From DTU019 sp050949825 (GTDB lineage Bacteria > Bacillota > Syntrophomonadia > Syntrophomonadales > Syntrophomonadaceae): 64,000 nt of DNA. The notes under the pieces were generated by a model. The model was given only the letters and a program-made list of their open reading frames with translations, had not been told where the DNA came from and ran no database searches. The position numbers and the translations under genes were made by a program. The stretch lies in the NCBI GenBank assembly GCA_050949825.1, contig JBMNGL010000003.1:427769-491768 (forward strand), given 5' to 3'. This document shows, one piece after another, positions 15,402 through 23,009 of the stretch (positions are counted from its first letter, which is position 1; every line of letters starts with the position of its first letter).

Positions 15402-16700
15402 TCAGGCTTTTTGGGGTCTCTTTTGGGTAAAGTATACCGCGGTTGCCGCAACCAGGGCTACCAGGCAAAAGGTAAAGGCCGATTTAAAACCAGTTGAGGC
15501 GATTATTTGGTTGACCACCGGCGCTTTGGCGATGATAGCGGAAGTGATATTTTGAAATACCGCACCACCGACGAAAACAAAGGTGTTTAAAAAGCCGGTA
15601 GCTGTTCCTGTTACCGCGGGTTCAACGTTTTCTTTCAGGTTGCCATACAGAACCACAAAGAACCCATTGAAGAAACCATACAGGAACATCATTATGGTCA
15701 TAACGCCCAGAGGAATACTGTCAACCATAAAGACCATTACCAGCCAAATCAGAATAGCACCGATAAGCCCTAATACGACAACATTGAATTTTGATTTCAG
15801 CACCTTGTCAGCAAGGATACCCGAAAGGGGACAGCCGAAAACCATTCCGACGGCAACAAAGCTTATAATCTTGCTGGCTTCGGCTTTGGTCAGTCCGTAG
15901 GCATTAATCAGCCAGGGGCTGGCCCATAAACCCTGGAAGGCCATTATGGTGCCATACCAAACAAAGAATATGATGATAATGGTCCATACATTCCAACTCC
16001 TGGTGGTCATGCCAATAGCCTCGCCGATGGAATAGGTAGTGGACGGTTTGGCTTCCGGACGGCCTTCCATCTGGGCCGGGGTGGCACCGCCTATATCGAT
16101 TGGTTTATTGCGAATAACCAAATAGCACAGTACCGCAATTACCAGGGAAACGATACCTACCAGGTTCATGGAGGCTCTCCAGCCGATGCCGGCCATTAAG
16201 GCCACCAATGGCGCAGCAGCAGCCAGGGCGCCGATATTGCCGATGGCCAGTAATGTACCGGAATAGGTGGCAAATTCATTGGATTTGAACCAGTCAGCCA
16301 AAAAGCGCATGGCGGGAACATAAACAAAGCCGACACCGAATCCAACCAGGAATCTGCCCACCAAAGCGGTATTGAACGAGCCGGCGGAAGCAAACAGCAT
16401 TGCGCCAAGACCGGCTACAGCCACGAATATCGCCAGGGTACTGCGGGCTCCAATACGGTCTGCCAGTATGCCTGCAGGCAATTGGCCGATGGCATATGCC
16501 CAGAAATACATAGATCCAAACAAACCTAAACTGGAAGCCCCGATATTGAAGGCCTTGGTTAATTCCGGTGCCATTACGGAAGGCGATACCCTGTGGAAAT
16601 AAACGAAGAAGTAGGCCAGGGCGATCACCACGAATATTGCATAACGATAGGACATGGTTTTCTTAACGGCTTCCGGGGAAAGATTCGAAACGTTTTCCAT
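15402..16700 (-). CDS. MFS transporter, probable organic-acid permease
   Basis: A 432-residue major facilitator protein with twelve predicted membrane segments. It has the loop 2-3 motif GILADRIGARSTLA, FLVGFGVGFVYVPAMRFLADWF, and a second-half repeat GILADKVLKSKF. The N-terminal YFHRVSPSVMAPEL resembles the anion/organic-acid branches of the superfamily. AGAGGAGA lies about 10 bases before the ATG. It is sandwiched between two CoA-transferase pairs on the same strand, so import of the carboxylate activated by these enzymes is the natural inference. Substrate and driving ion are not shown. Confidence 0.85.
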   Translation of the reverse strand: MENVSNLSPEAVKKTMSYRYAIFVVIALAYFFVYFHRVSPSVMAPELTKAFNIGASSLGLFGSMYFWAYAIGQLPAGILADRIGARSTLAIFVAVAGLGAMLFASAGSFNTALVGRFLVGFGVGFVYVPAMRFLADWFKSNEFATYSGTLLAIGNIGALAAAAPLVALMAGIGWRASMNLVGIVSLVIAVLCYLVIRNKPIDIGGATPAQMEGRPEAKPSTTYSIGEAIGMTTRSWNVWTIIIIFFVWYGTIMAFQGLWASPWLINAYGLTKAEASKIISFVAVGMVFGCPLSGILADKVLKSKFNVVVLGLIGAILIWLVMVFMVDSIPLGVMTIMMFLYGFFNGFFVVLYGNLKENVEPAVTGTATGFLNTFVFVGGAVFQNITSAIIAKAPVVNQIIASTGFKSAFTFCLVALVAATAVYFTQKRPQKA

Positions 16701-16782
16701 TCGAAGTCTCCTCTCTTCTTAATTTCCCAGCCTCCCGGGGGAACAGCATTTTAGCCGCCCCCCGTATGGCCCGGAATGGGTT

Positions 16783-17577
16783 TTATTTTTTGCGCAGCGA
16801 ACCGGTCTCATCAACTGCCCGCAGGTTTTCTAATTCCTGGGCGGTAGGTTCGGGAACCATTTTGACATTGGGTGATACTTTAAGCTCCCATCCGGTATTG
16901 GCAATAATTTCTTCCACGGAAGAGAAGCTAAAATAGGCATCCAGGTAAAACTCCTTGGTCACCGGATCCGGACGCAGGATGCCCAGGTTGGTGATTATGG
17001 CACTGGGCCCGCCGCCGGGCAGACCGTATTTCTTACGATCATCTCCACCGTTGATATAGCCCGGGGAAGAGATATAGTCCACCTTTTCGGCAAAACGTTT
17101 CTTTTCGTGGGCTGCCATAATGAGATAACTTTTGGCTCCAGTGGCAATTTCATTGGCGCCGCCGCTGCCATTGAGGCGCACCCTGGGCAGGGTGTAACGC
17201 CCGACTTTCCAGGGCTGAGTTCCTTCCTCCCAGATGCCGGTGGTGTTGACATTGCCATATTTGTCGATCTGGGCGGCACCGATAACGGCATTGTCAACCC
17301 GAGCCGATGCGACCAGCATGCCCAGAGCATCGATGGCATTGGTGAAGCTGGTGGCATTGGCTGAAATACGGTTGTCTTCAATGCCCCAGGGCAGTCCTCC
17401 CACCGGAGTGGAACCATATACTCCGCCTTCGGTAAAGGCGATCAGGTTAGGAGCGTGGTTTCTCTGAGCAAAGAAACCGGCCAGCATGCTTAAGCCAACA
17501 CCGAAAATAGCCAGTTCTCCATCTTTGAATTCACGGCCGGTGGCAATGGCCATCATTTCGTTTTTTGAATATTCCAT
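16783..17577 (-). CDS. CoA-transferase subunit B (glutaconate CoA-transferase/IpdB-like)
   Basis: A 264-residue beta subunit. Start: the ATG at 17577, 8 bases after GGGAGG; a longer open frame upstream lies inside the A-subunit gene. LIAFTEGGVYGSTPVG carries the glutamate expected to form the enzyme-CoA thioester. Other family marks are AAQIDKYGNVNTTGIW, LPRVRLNGSGGANEIA and the C-terminal EEIIANTGWEL. With the A subunit 4 bases upstream it would move CoA from acetyl-CoA or another donor to a carboxylic acid in the cytosol. Unlike its paralogue at 13810 it keeps the catalytic Glu, so the two pairs probably do different chemistry. Confidence 0.9.
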   Translation of the reverse strand: MEYSKNEMMAIATGREFKDGELAIFGVGLSMLAGFFAQRNHAPNLIAFTEGGVYGSTPVGGLPWGIEDNRISANATSFTNAIDALGMLVASARVDNAVIGAAQIDKYGNVNTTGIWEEGTQPWKVGRYTLPRVRLNGSGGANEIATGAKSYLIMAAHEKKRFAEKVDYISSPGYINGGDDRKKYGLPGGGPSAIITNLGILRPDPVTKEFYLDAYFSFSSVEEIIANTGWELKVSPNVKMVPEPTAQELENLRAVDETGSLRKK

Positions 17578-17581
17578 GATC

Positions 17582-18565
17582 TTACCTCCCTCCCATAAGC
17601 TGCTTGATCTCAGCATCACTCTTAATCCACTTGCGATAAGGATCCATTAAGAAATTAGTGGCGGAGTTAGTCAAAAGATCAACCTTTTCTTTGCCGATGA
17701 CATTCAGGTATTCTTCGGGAGTGCTGTAGGATTTCACATACTTGTCGATGTACTCTGCCGTGCCTTCCTCAGTCTTGAGCAGTTTGTTCATGTAGAACAT
17801 ATGCTCTTCGTCGCTGTCATAAACACCCGTGGAGCAGGCCGGCCAAACCCCCATGGGCCAGTATACGACTGCATCCACAACCAGATCGGGAATGCGCACC
17901 AGGTTGGGAAACTGCCGTATGCAATCGGTGTCCACTATGAAATCGGCCTGGATAACGACTTTTTTAGCCGCGCGGGACAGTTCAAAACGGCTCCACTCGG
18001 TGCCCAGCATGATGCAGTTGCCGTATATATCGGCCATGGTAACATGTATTGCTGCAACGTCAGGAACGATACTCTTCATAGCTCCCAGGGTAACACCGGT
18101 GAAAGGATCTTTTATTTCAGGAATCTTGGTAGTGTTGGGATAGACATCCGGGTTGTCGGCTGAACACCATTGCTGGTCGCAGCCGGTGCTTACAAAGGTG
18201 GGTACGAAGGGCCAACCCATGGCTCCCCCGAAGAGACGATTGGGAATTCCACCGTTGGAATAATCCTCCAGAATGGTCCTGCCGCTTTCAACAGCCCTTT
18301 TCAGGCCATTGGCGAAGCCGTAAACTTCCAGTCCGGAGAAGCCGACTTCCATACGGGCTATGCCGCCCGCTGCGGCTAAAAGGTTGGAACCCTGGGTGTT
18401 GCAGTTGGAAATGATGTTGATATCTTTAACACCCTGGCGCACCATTTCGCGGAAAAAGGCGATACAATCCGACCCTACCGGCAAGGCGCCGCCGTGGGCA
18501 AAGGTCATACCGTCCCAGGTATACTGAGCAACAGCTTCTTGCATAGTGATCAACTTGTTTTTCAA
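17582..18565 (-). CDS. CoA-transferase subunit A (glutaconate CoA-transferase/IpdA-like)
   Basis: A 327-residue alpha subunit, first gene of the five-gene cluster. The TTG start (18565) has GGGAGGGA 5-6 bases upstream. Family features are WDGMTFAHGGALPVGSD, ILEDYSNGGIPNRLFGGAMG, VTMADIYGNCIMLGTEW and SRAAKKVVIQADFIVDTD. It is about 55 residues longer than the A subunit at 14551-15372, mainly in the middle (DQQWCSADNPDVYPNTTKIP) and at the C-terminus. Substrate unknown; relatives act on glutaconate, steroid-ring acids or other dicarboxylates. Confidence 0.9.
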   Translation of the reverse strand: MKNKLITMQEAVAQYTWDGMTFAHGGALPVGSDCIAFFREMVRQGVKDINIISNCNTQGSNLLAAAGGIARMEVGFSGLEVYGFANGLKRAVESGRTILEDYSNGGIPNRLFGGAMGWPFVPTFVSTGCDQQWCSADNPDVYPNTTKIPEIKDPFTGVTLGAMKSIVPDVAAIHVTMADIYGNCIMLGTEWSRFELSRAAKKVVIQADFIVDTDCIRQFPNLVRIPDLVVDAVVYWPMGVWPACSTGVYDSDEEHMFYMNKLLKTEEGTAEYIDKYVKSYSTPEEYLNVIGKEKVDLLTNSATNFLMDPYRKWIKSDAEIKQLMGGR

Positions 18566-18703
18566 TATAATCCCTCCCTTTTCAGGTGGTCTTTTCTAGT
18601 TTCTTTTATTCAACACTTGCACTAAAATAATGTTGTAAATGTTTTTTGGCTGACTGTACCTGCAGGCGGCCCTTTTTTTCACCTCCACCTCTATATTATT
18701 AGA

Positions 18704-18730
18704 GGGCAGCGCAGTCGAATCCCGCTGCCC
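18704..18730 (-). terminator. Hairpin between the Hdr-like operon and the CoA-transferase cluster
   Basis: GGGCAGCG (18704-18711) pairs with CGCTGCCC (18723-18730). It lies 34 bases beyond the hdrB2 stop; the following minus-strand bases are TCTAATAATAT, only weakly T-rich. Confidence 0.55.
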
Positions 18731-18764
18731 GTTTATTCCTCGTCCTGCCGGCTGGTTTGGCCTT

Positions 18765-19625
18765 CTAAACCAATCCTTTGCTTTTTAACAAGGGAATTGG
18801 TGAATTGAATAGTTTATTTATTCCCACTTGATTCGCTTTATAACCAAAAGCCAATCCCATTAACTGGGTGAAATAAATAATCGGCATCCGGTAATCCAAA
18901 CCCATGGCCTTCTGGCGCATGTCCAGGTTGCCCTGGCACATCGGGCAAGCCACCACAATCGCCTCAGCGGCGGCATTTTTAGCTGACTTTATCACCTGCC
19001 CGCCCAAATCCAGTACGATGCCGGTGTCTGAAGCTGCATAACCGCCGCCGCAGCATTCCGCTTTGTGGCCCCAGGTTACGGTTTCAGCCCCCAGGGCCTG
19101 CAATAGGTGGTCCAGGGAAACCGGTTGCTCGGGGTCGTCAAAATTCACCACTTGCCGGGGGCGGGTCAAAAGGCATCCGTAATAGGCCGCCAGGCGTAAA
19201 CCTTGCAGGGGCTTGACAACCTTTTGTTTTATGGCGTCCAGACCCACCTCTTCCACCAAAAGCTGCAGCAAATGCTGCACCTCGGTTTTAAGCGGAGCAG
19301 GTTCCTGCAGCATTGCTTCCACTTCCGAACGCATCCGGGGATTATGGCGCATTTCATAGGAAGCCGATTTAAGCCTGCTGAAACAGCCTGCACATACTGC
19401 TGTCACCCGGTCCAGATTCATCTGCTGAGCAATGGATAGATTTCTGGCTGCAAGCCCTACCGCCAGATTATGATCAAGGCTATGAGCAGCGGTGGCGCCA
19501 CAGCAATTCCAATCTTCAATTTCCTTCAGGTTTATATTCAAATGCCGGCATACCAGGCGGGTGGAGAGATCATACTCATGCGCCATGGAATGCAGCGAGC
19601 ACCCTGGAAAATAGGCTACATTCAT
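18765..19625 (-). CDS. Heterodisulfide reductase subunit B-like protein (HdrB2)
   Basis: A 286-residue protein with two complete CCG domains, the ligand set of non-cubane 4Fe-4S clusters in HdrB. The first is FPGCSL, DWNCCGATAA and VCAGCFSRL; the second is YYGCLLTRP, AECCGGGYAA and ACPMCQGNLD. The ATG overlaps the hdrC2 stop (ATGA), so the two are coupled. It is the last gene of the hdrC1-B1-A-C2-B2 operon. In known systems HdrB holds the catalytic site that reduces or oxidises disulfides; in sHdr the substrate is a protein-bound or small sulfur compound. The actual partner here is unknown. Confidence 0.88.
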   Translation of the reverse strand: MNVAYFPGCSLHSMAHEYDLSTRLVCRHLNINLKEIEDWNCCGATAAHSLDHNLAVGLAARNLSIAQQMNLDRVTAVCAGCFSRLKSASYEMRHNPRMRSEVEAMLQEPAPLKTEVQHLLQLLVEEVGLDAIKQKVVKPLQGLRLAAYYGCLLTRPRQVVNFDDPEQPVSLDHLLQALGAETVTWGHKAECCGGGYAASDTGIVLDLGGQVIKSAKNAAAEAIVVACPMCQGNLDMRQKAMGLDYRMPIIYFTQLMGLAFGYKANQVGINKLFNSPIPLLKSKGLV

Positions 19626-20221
19626 TTTCCTGCCCCCTTTTGCCCTGGTTTCTTATGAAATAGCCGGCGCAGCTTATCAATTTTCTTAACCCGGGCCGGA
19701 AAAGGGTTCAATTTTCCTTTTAAAAGCATCTGCGGCCCCAGTTCAGCATTATTTAAATACTGCCCCGACTTGAGGTTAAAATTCATCATCAGGTAAAGTT
19801 CCGATACCCGGCCGCGATTATTTACTTCATCCAGCATAAGCCGGTGGAATAGTTCCACTGCCGGACGGGTGGGTAAAATCCCCCGCGTAATAGCCTTTTC
19901 GCGCAGATAATCCATCAAACGAGGAATGTCTATCCCCGAAGGACAGCGATCCACGCAGAGCTGGCAGGCCACGCAGGTCCACAGTGCATCCATATGCAGC
20001 AGCCGTTCTTCATCGCCCACTTTGATCATTTGCACGATCTTACGGGGCGTGAAATCGAATATATGGGCATTTGAGCATCCGCCTGAACATTTTCCGCATT
20101 CCAGGCAGTGTGTAATATCCACTCCACAGTTCTGCAGCACTTCCTGGCTTAAATCATTGCCAAGCTCATCCAGTTGTAGAGCCTTAAAGTATTCATTTAC
20201 TGACGAGGTTATTGCAGTCAT
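19622..20221 (-). CDS. Heterodisulfide reductase subunit C-like ferredoxin (HdrC2)
   Basis: A 199-residue protein with two 4Fe-4S motifs, CLECGKCSGGCS (about residues 38-49) and CVACQLCVDRCPSGID (about 83-98). The third Cys-to-Cys spacing of the first motif departs from the usual CP, as in HdrC. GGAGGAAGCGCTG precedes the ATG. It would pass electrons between the HdrA flavoprotein and HdrB2. Its C-terminal half has HdrC-type helices (LRKLRRLFHKKPGQ-like) and no membrane segment. It overlaps hdrB2 by 4 bases and follows hdrA by 13. Confidence 0.88.
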   Translation of the reverse strand: MTAITSSVNEYFKALQLDELGNDLSQEVLQNCGVDITHCLECGKCSGGCSNAHIFDFTPRKIVQMIKVGDEERLLHMDALWTCVACQLCVDRCPSGIDIPRLMDYLREKAITRGILPTRPAVELFHRLMLDEVNNRGRVSELYLMMNFNLKSGQYLNNAELGPQMLLKGKLNPFPARVKKIDKLRRLFHKKPGQKGAGK

Positions 20222-20234
20222 CAGCGCTTCCTCC

Positions 20235-21272
20235 TTAATCGGCCGGCTTCAGCAAGGCCATGGCTTGAGCCGCCGCAGCCGCTCCCTGCTGCAGGGCGCC
20301 CAGGGTTTCCACTGCAAAACCGCATGATCCGGCCAAGAATACCCGTTCTTCTACCTGCACCGGTTGAAAGGGTTCAGGCTCGATAAATCCGTAAGCATCG
20401 ATTTTCAGGCCAAATAATTGGGCCATAGCGGTGGTTCCCCGGCTGGGGCGTATAGCCGCTGCCAGTACGATGTAATCCGCCCGCACCTCTACCGGAACCC
20501 CCATCAGGGTGTCTTCACAGCGAATCAACAGGCGGCCGTCTTCAGGTAATACCTTGGCAGGACGCCCCCGTACATAGCGGACATGTTTTTCTTCTATTAC
20601 TGAACGCACGAACTCTTCATATTCTTTCCCGCTGGCGCGGTAATCCATGTAAAATACATAGCTTTTCGCCTCGGGAATCAAATCCTTTACCAACCCGGCC
20701 TGCTTGGCGGTGTACATGCAGCAGATCTTGGAGCAATAAGGATAGCCCTTGGCCCGGTCACGGGAGCCAACACATTTGAAAAAAGCCACCACCGGGGCTT
20801 TGGCGGGTTTATTGCCTGCAGACCATTCTTTAAGCACGGCTTCAAATTCCAGGGAATTGAATACATTGGGGAAAGAACCATGCCCGTATTCCCCATAGCC
20901 AGAGAGGTCCATCATTTCAAAACCGGTGGCAATAATGACTGCGCCTGCCTGTATTTCTTGCATGGCGCCGCTGTTATGCTGGATTTTAACCTGGTAGCCC
21001 TGCTTATTTTTCTGGCAGGCCGTGACCGTGCTTTCCAATAATATCTTGACTGTCAGCCTCTTCTCCAGTTCTTTAACACGCAAGGCCACTAAGTCAGCCG
21101 GGTCTTCCCAGCGCGGGAAACTGCTGGCCAACTGATTTAGGACCCCGCCGAGGCGGTTGTCTTTTTCCACCAACACAACAGGATACCCGGCCTGACCCAG
21201 AATGCGAGCGGCCTCAATCCCTGCCGGACCGCCGCCAATTACCAGTGTTGTTTGCTCATTATGAACTCCCAT
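20235..21272 (-). CDS. Short HdrA-like FAD/iron-sulfur protein
   Basis: A 345-residue flavoprotein with the N-terminal FAD-binding motif VIGGGPAGIEAARILGQAGY and VLVEKDNRLGG. The HdrA cysteine cluster region is FKCVGSRDRAKGYPYCSKIC followed by CMYTAKQA. It lacks the N-terminal and C-terminal ferredoxin domains of methanogen HdrA, so it matches the short form seen in sulfur-oxidiser sHdr loci. The ATG at 21272 has AAAGGAG 9 bases upstream; an ATG 90 bases earlier lies inside hdrB1 without a ribosome site. It is the central gene of the operon and is expected to be the flavin hub between the two HdrBC pairs. No MvhD, FlxABCD or Etf partner is nearby. Confidence 0.87.
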   Translation of the reverse strand: MGVHNEQTTLVIGGGPAGIEAARILGQAGYPVVLVEKDNRLGGVLNQLASSFPRWEDPADLVALRVKELEKRLTVKILLESTVTACQKNKQGYQVKIQHNSGAMQEIQAGAVIIATGFEMMDLSGYGEYGHGSFPNVFNSLEFEAVLKEWSAGNKPAKAPVVAFFKCVGSRDRAKGYPYCSKICCMYTAKQAGLVKDLIPEAKSYVFYMDYRASGKEYEEFVRSVIEEKHVRYVRGRPAKVLPEDGRLLIRCEDTLMGVPVEVRADYIVLAAAIRPSRGTTAMAQLFGLKIDAYGFIEPEPFQPVQVEERVFLAGSCGFAVETLGALQQGAAAAAQAMALLKPAD

Positions 21273-21276
21273 CACT

Positions 21277-22224
21277 TTAAACTCCTTTCCCCAATCCCAA
21301 GCGTTCCAATATTCCGTCAAGTGGAACGCTGTTGGCTGCAAATCCCAATTTGTCAAGATCAACCCCTATGGCCAGGCCAATCAATTGACCTAGATCGATA
21401 ACGGGAATGTTGTAAGGTCCAAACCCTCTCGCGGCCAGATTGCGTTGTTCCCGATCCAGGGCCACATTACACCCGGGACAGGTGGTGGTGATTAATTCCA
21501 CCCCTTCTTCCTTGGCGCTGTCAAACTTGCGTCCCAAATGTGGTTGAACCACGCTTTCTTTATGCGTAAAACCGCGTCCCACCGAATAACCGCAGCACAT
21601 GCGGCGTTCTTTATAGAACACCGGGGTGGCGCCCAGGGCTGCGAAGATCTCCTCGTGGAAGGTGGGCAAGTCGCCTTCATCCAAAATTCCATACTGTTGG
21701 GCCAGGTAGTGGCAGCCATAATGGCTGGCCACACGAAGGCCATTAAGGGGGCGTACCACTTTGGCCCGGATCTCGTCCAGCAGCAGGTAATACAATTCCT
21801 GCACGTGAAATATTCTGGTTTTGCCCTTATATTCATAACCCCACTGGCCTATCACATCATTGGCCATCTTCATATAGGCGGGGTGGTGTTTTAAGATATG
21901 AGACAATTCTGTATTATACCCGAAACAGCCATTACAAAAGCAATACATGTCAAGGTTGTATCTTTGTTCAACTATGGCCAGATTTCTGGCCGTAACTGCT
22001 AACGAAGGCTCCGGGGTATGGCCGGAGCAGGTCAGGATATAACCAGAGCAACAGGTCTGGTCAGGGTCCATGATCACTTCTACCCCCAGCCTCGCCAAGA
22101 CTTCTTTAATAGCGCTTTCAGTACCCGGGTACTCCATGCTGCCGGTGCAGCTGCGGAAAAGAAACAGTTTCTCCGGTTTGGTTCCCAGGCGCTGTTGCGC
22201 AGTAACAATCCTGGGACTATTCAT
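21277..22224 (-). CDS. Heterodisulfide reductase subunit B-like protein (HdrB1)
   Basis: A 315-residue second HdrB paralogue with two CCG-type cysteine sets: FRSCTGSMEYPG, DQTCCSGYILTC and CFCNGCFGYN; then SHYGCHYLAQ, RRMCCGYSVG and TTCPGCNVALDRE. The first set is slightly altered (CCSG instead of CCG). The ATG overlaps the hdrC1 stop, with GAAGGGAG upstream. It has an extended C-terminus compared with HdrB2. Two dissimilar HdrBC pairs around one short HdrA is the hallmark order of sHdr clusters. Confidence 0.88.
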   Translation of the reverse strand: MNSPRIVTAQQRLGTKPEKLFLFRSCTGSMEYPGTESAIKEVLARLGVEVIMDPDQTCCSGYILTCSGHTPEPSLAVTARNLAIVEQRYNLDMYCFCNGCFGYNTELSHILKHHPAYMKMANDVIGQWGYEYKGKTRIFHVQELYYLLLDEIRAKVVRPLNGLRVASHYGCHYLAQQYGILDEGDLPTFHEEIFAALGATPVFYKERRMCCGYSVGRGFTHKESVVQPHLGRKFDSAKEEGVELITTTCPGCNVALDREQRNLAARGFGPYNIPVIDLGQLIGLAIGVDLDKLGFAANSVPLDGILERLGLGKGV

Positions 22225-22810
22225 TGGCTATTCTCCCTTCCTGATAGCTCATACGAAGCGGCTTTTGTTCACTATCTTCCAGTTTCTCCATAAATTGCCG
22301 GGCGCCGGTTTGTTCAAAAATGGCGCGGTATTGTGAAATAGCTTCATCAGAGACCGTAGGCCACGGCTCCGATCCTACACCTGATCTTAAGCGCATAATC
22401 TTTTCTATACCCTTTTGTCCGGGTACAAAGGTGAGGCCTTTTTCCATGGCGCGAAAGACAAATTTATTAATCGGCACTACATATTTTTGGCCGTATCCCT
22501 GTTCCAGGGCCATATAGCGCAACTGCATCATCAAGAGGGGGTAATTAATATCAACCGGACAGACCCGGTAGCAATTAGCACACCAAAAACACCGCCAGAT
22601 TTCCTCACTATCCAGCAGGCGCGCTGTGCTGCCTGCTAAAACATCATTAATAATCGCTCTGGGGTTGTATGAGGGAGTGATGGCTGCCACCGGGCAATTG
22701 CCGGTGCACTTCCCGCACTGCAGGCATTGCTCCAAATTTTCCACCAGGTGGTAGCGATCCACTTTATGATACAATTCGGGATCCCATTCCCGGTCATACT
22801 CTCTAGGCAT
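22217..22810 (-). CDS. Heterodisulfide reductase subunit C-like ferredoxin (HdrC1)
   Basis: The 197-residue first gene of the operon, with CLQCGKCTGNCPVA (about residues 29-42) and CFWCANCYRVCPVDI (about 74-88) binding two 4Fe-4S clusters. Start: the ATG at 22816 is only 2 bases from AAAGGAG, so the ATG at 22810, 8 bases away, is preferred. An exact sigma-54 promoter lies about 55 bases upstream. No membrane segments are seen, so the complex is predicted to be cytosolic or peripheral. Confidence 0.88.
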   Translation of the reverse strand: MPREYDREWDPELYHKVDRYHLVENLEQCLQCGKCTGNCPVAAITPSYNPRAIINDVLAGSTARLLDSEEIWRCFWCANCYRVCPVDINYPLLMMQLRYMALEQGYGQKYVVPINKFVFRAMEKGLTFVPGQKGIEKIMRLRSGVGSEPWPTVSDEAISQYRAIFEQTGARQFMEKLEDSEQKPLRMSYQEGRIANE

Positions 22811-22865
22811 TTGCATCGCTCCTTTGCTTTTGGATTATGACATGGTCGATCCTCGATGTAATTGT

Positions 22866-22881
22866 TGCAATAAATATGCCA
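22866..22881 (-). promoter_or_regulatory. Sigma-54 promoter of the Hdr-like operon
   Basis: On the minus strand TGGCATATTTATTGCA fits the TGGCAC-N5-TTGCW consensus with GG and GC correctly spaced; only the sixth base of the -24 element and the next differ. It lies about 55 bases before hdrC1 and just downstream of a sigma-54 activator gene. Confidence 0.8.
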
Positions 22882-22931
22882 ACCTATGCAAAGCCCTGAA
22901 GTTGATAAAAAAATGGCGGGGGGAAATAAAA

Positions 22932-22974
22932 AAGTGTCAGGTTCCTGTCTTTGTTGTCCAAGAACCTGACACTT
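22932..22974. terminator. Hairpin between the sigma-54 activator gene and the hdr operon
   Basis: AAGTGTCAGGTTC and GAACCTGACACTT are perfect 13-base arms with a 17-base loop. On the minus strand it follows the activator gene and is trailed by TTTTTTATTTCCC, fitting an intrinsic terminator. Confidence 0.65.
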
Positions 22975-23009
22975 GATGTGTCAATAATGCGTCACTTTTA
23001 AAGCCGTTT

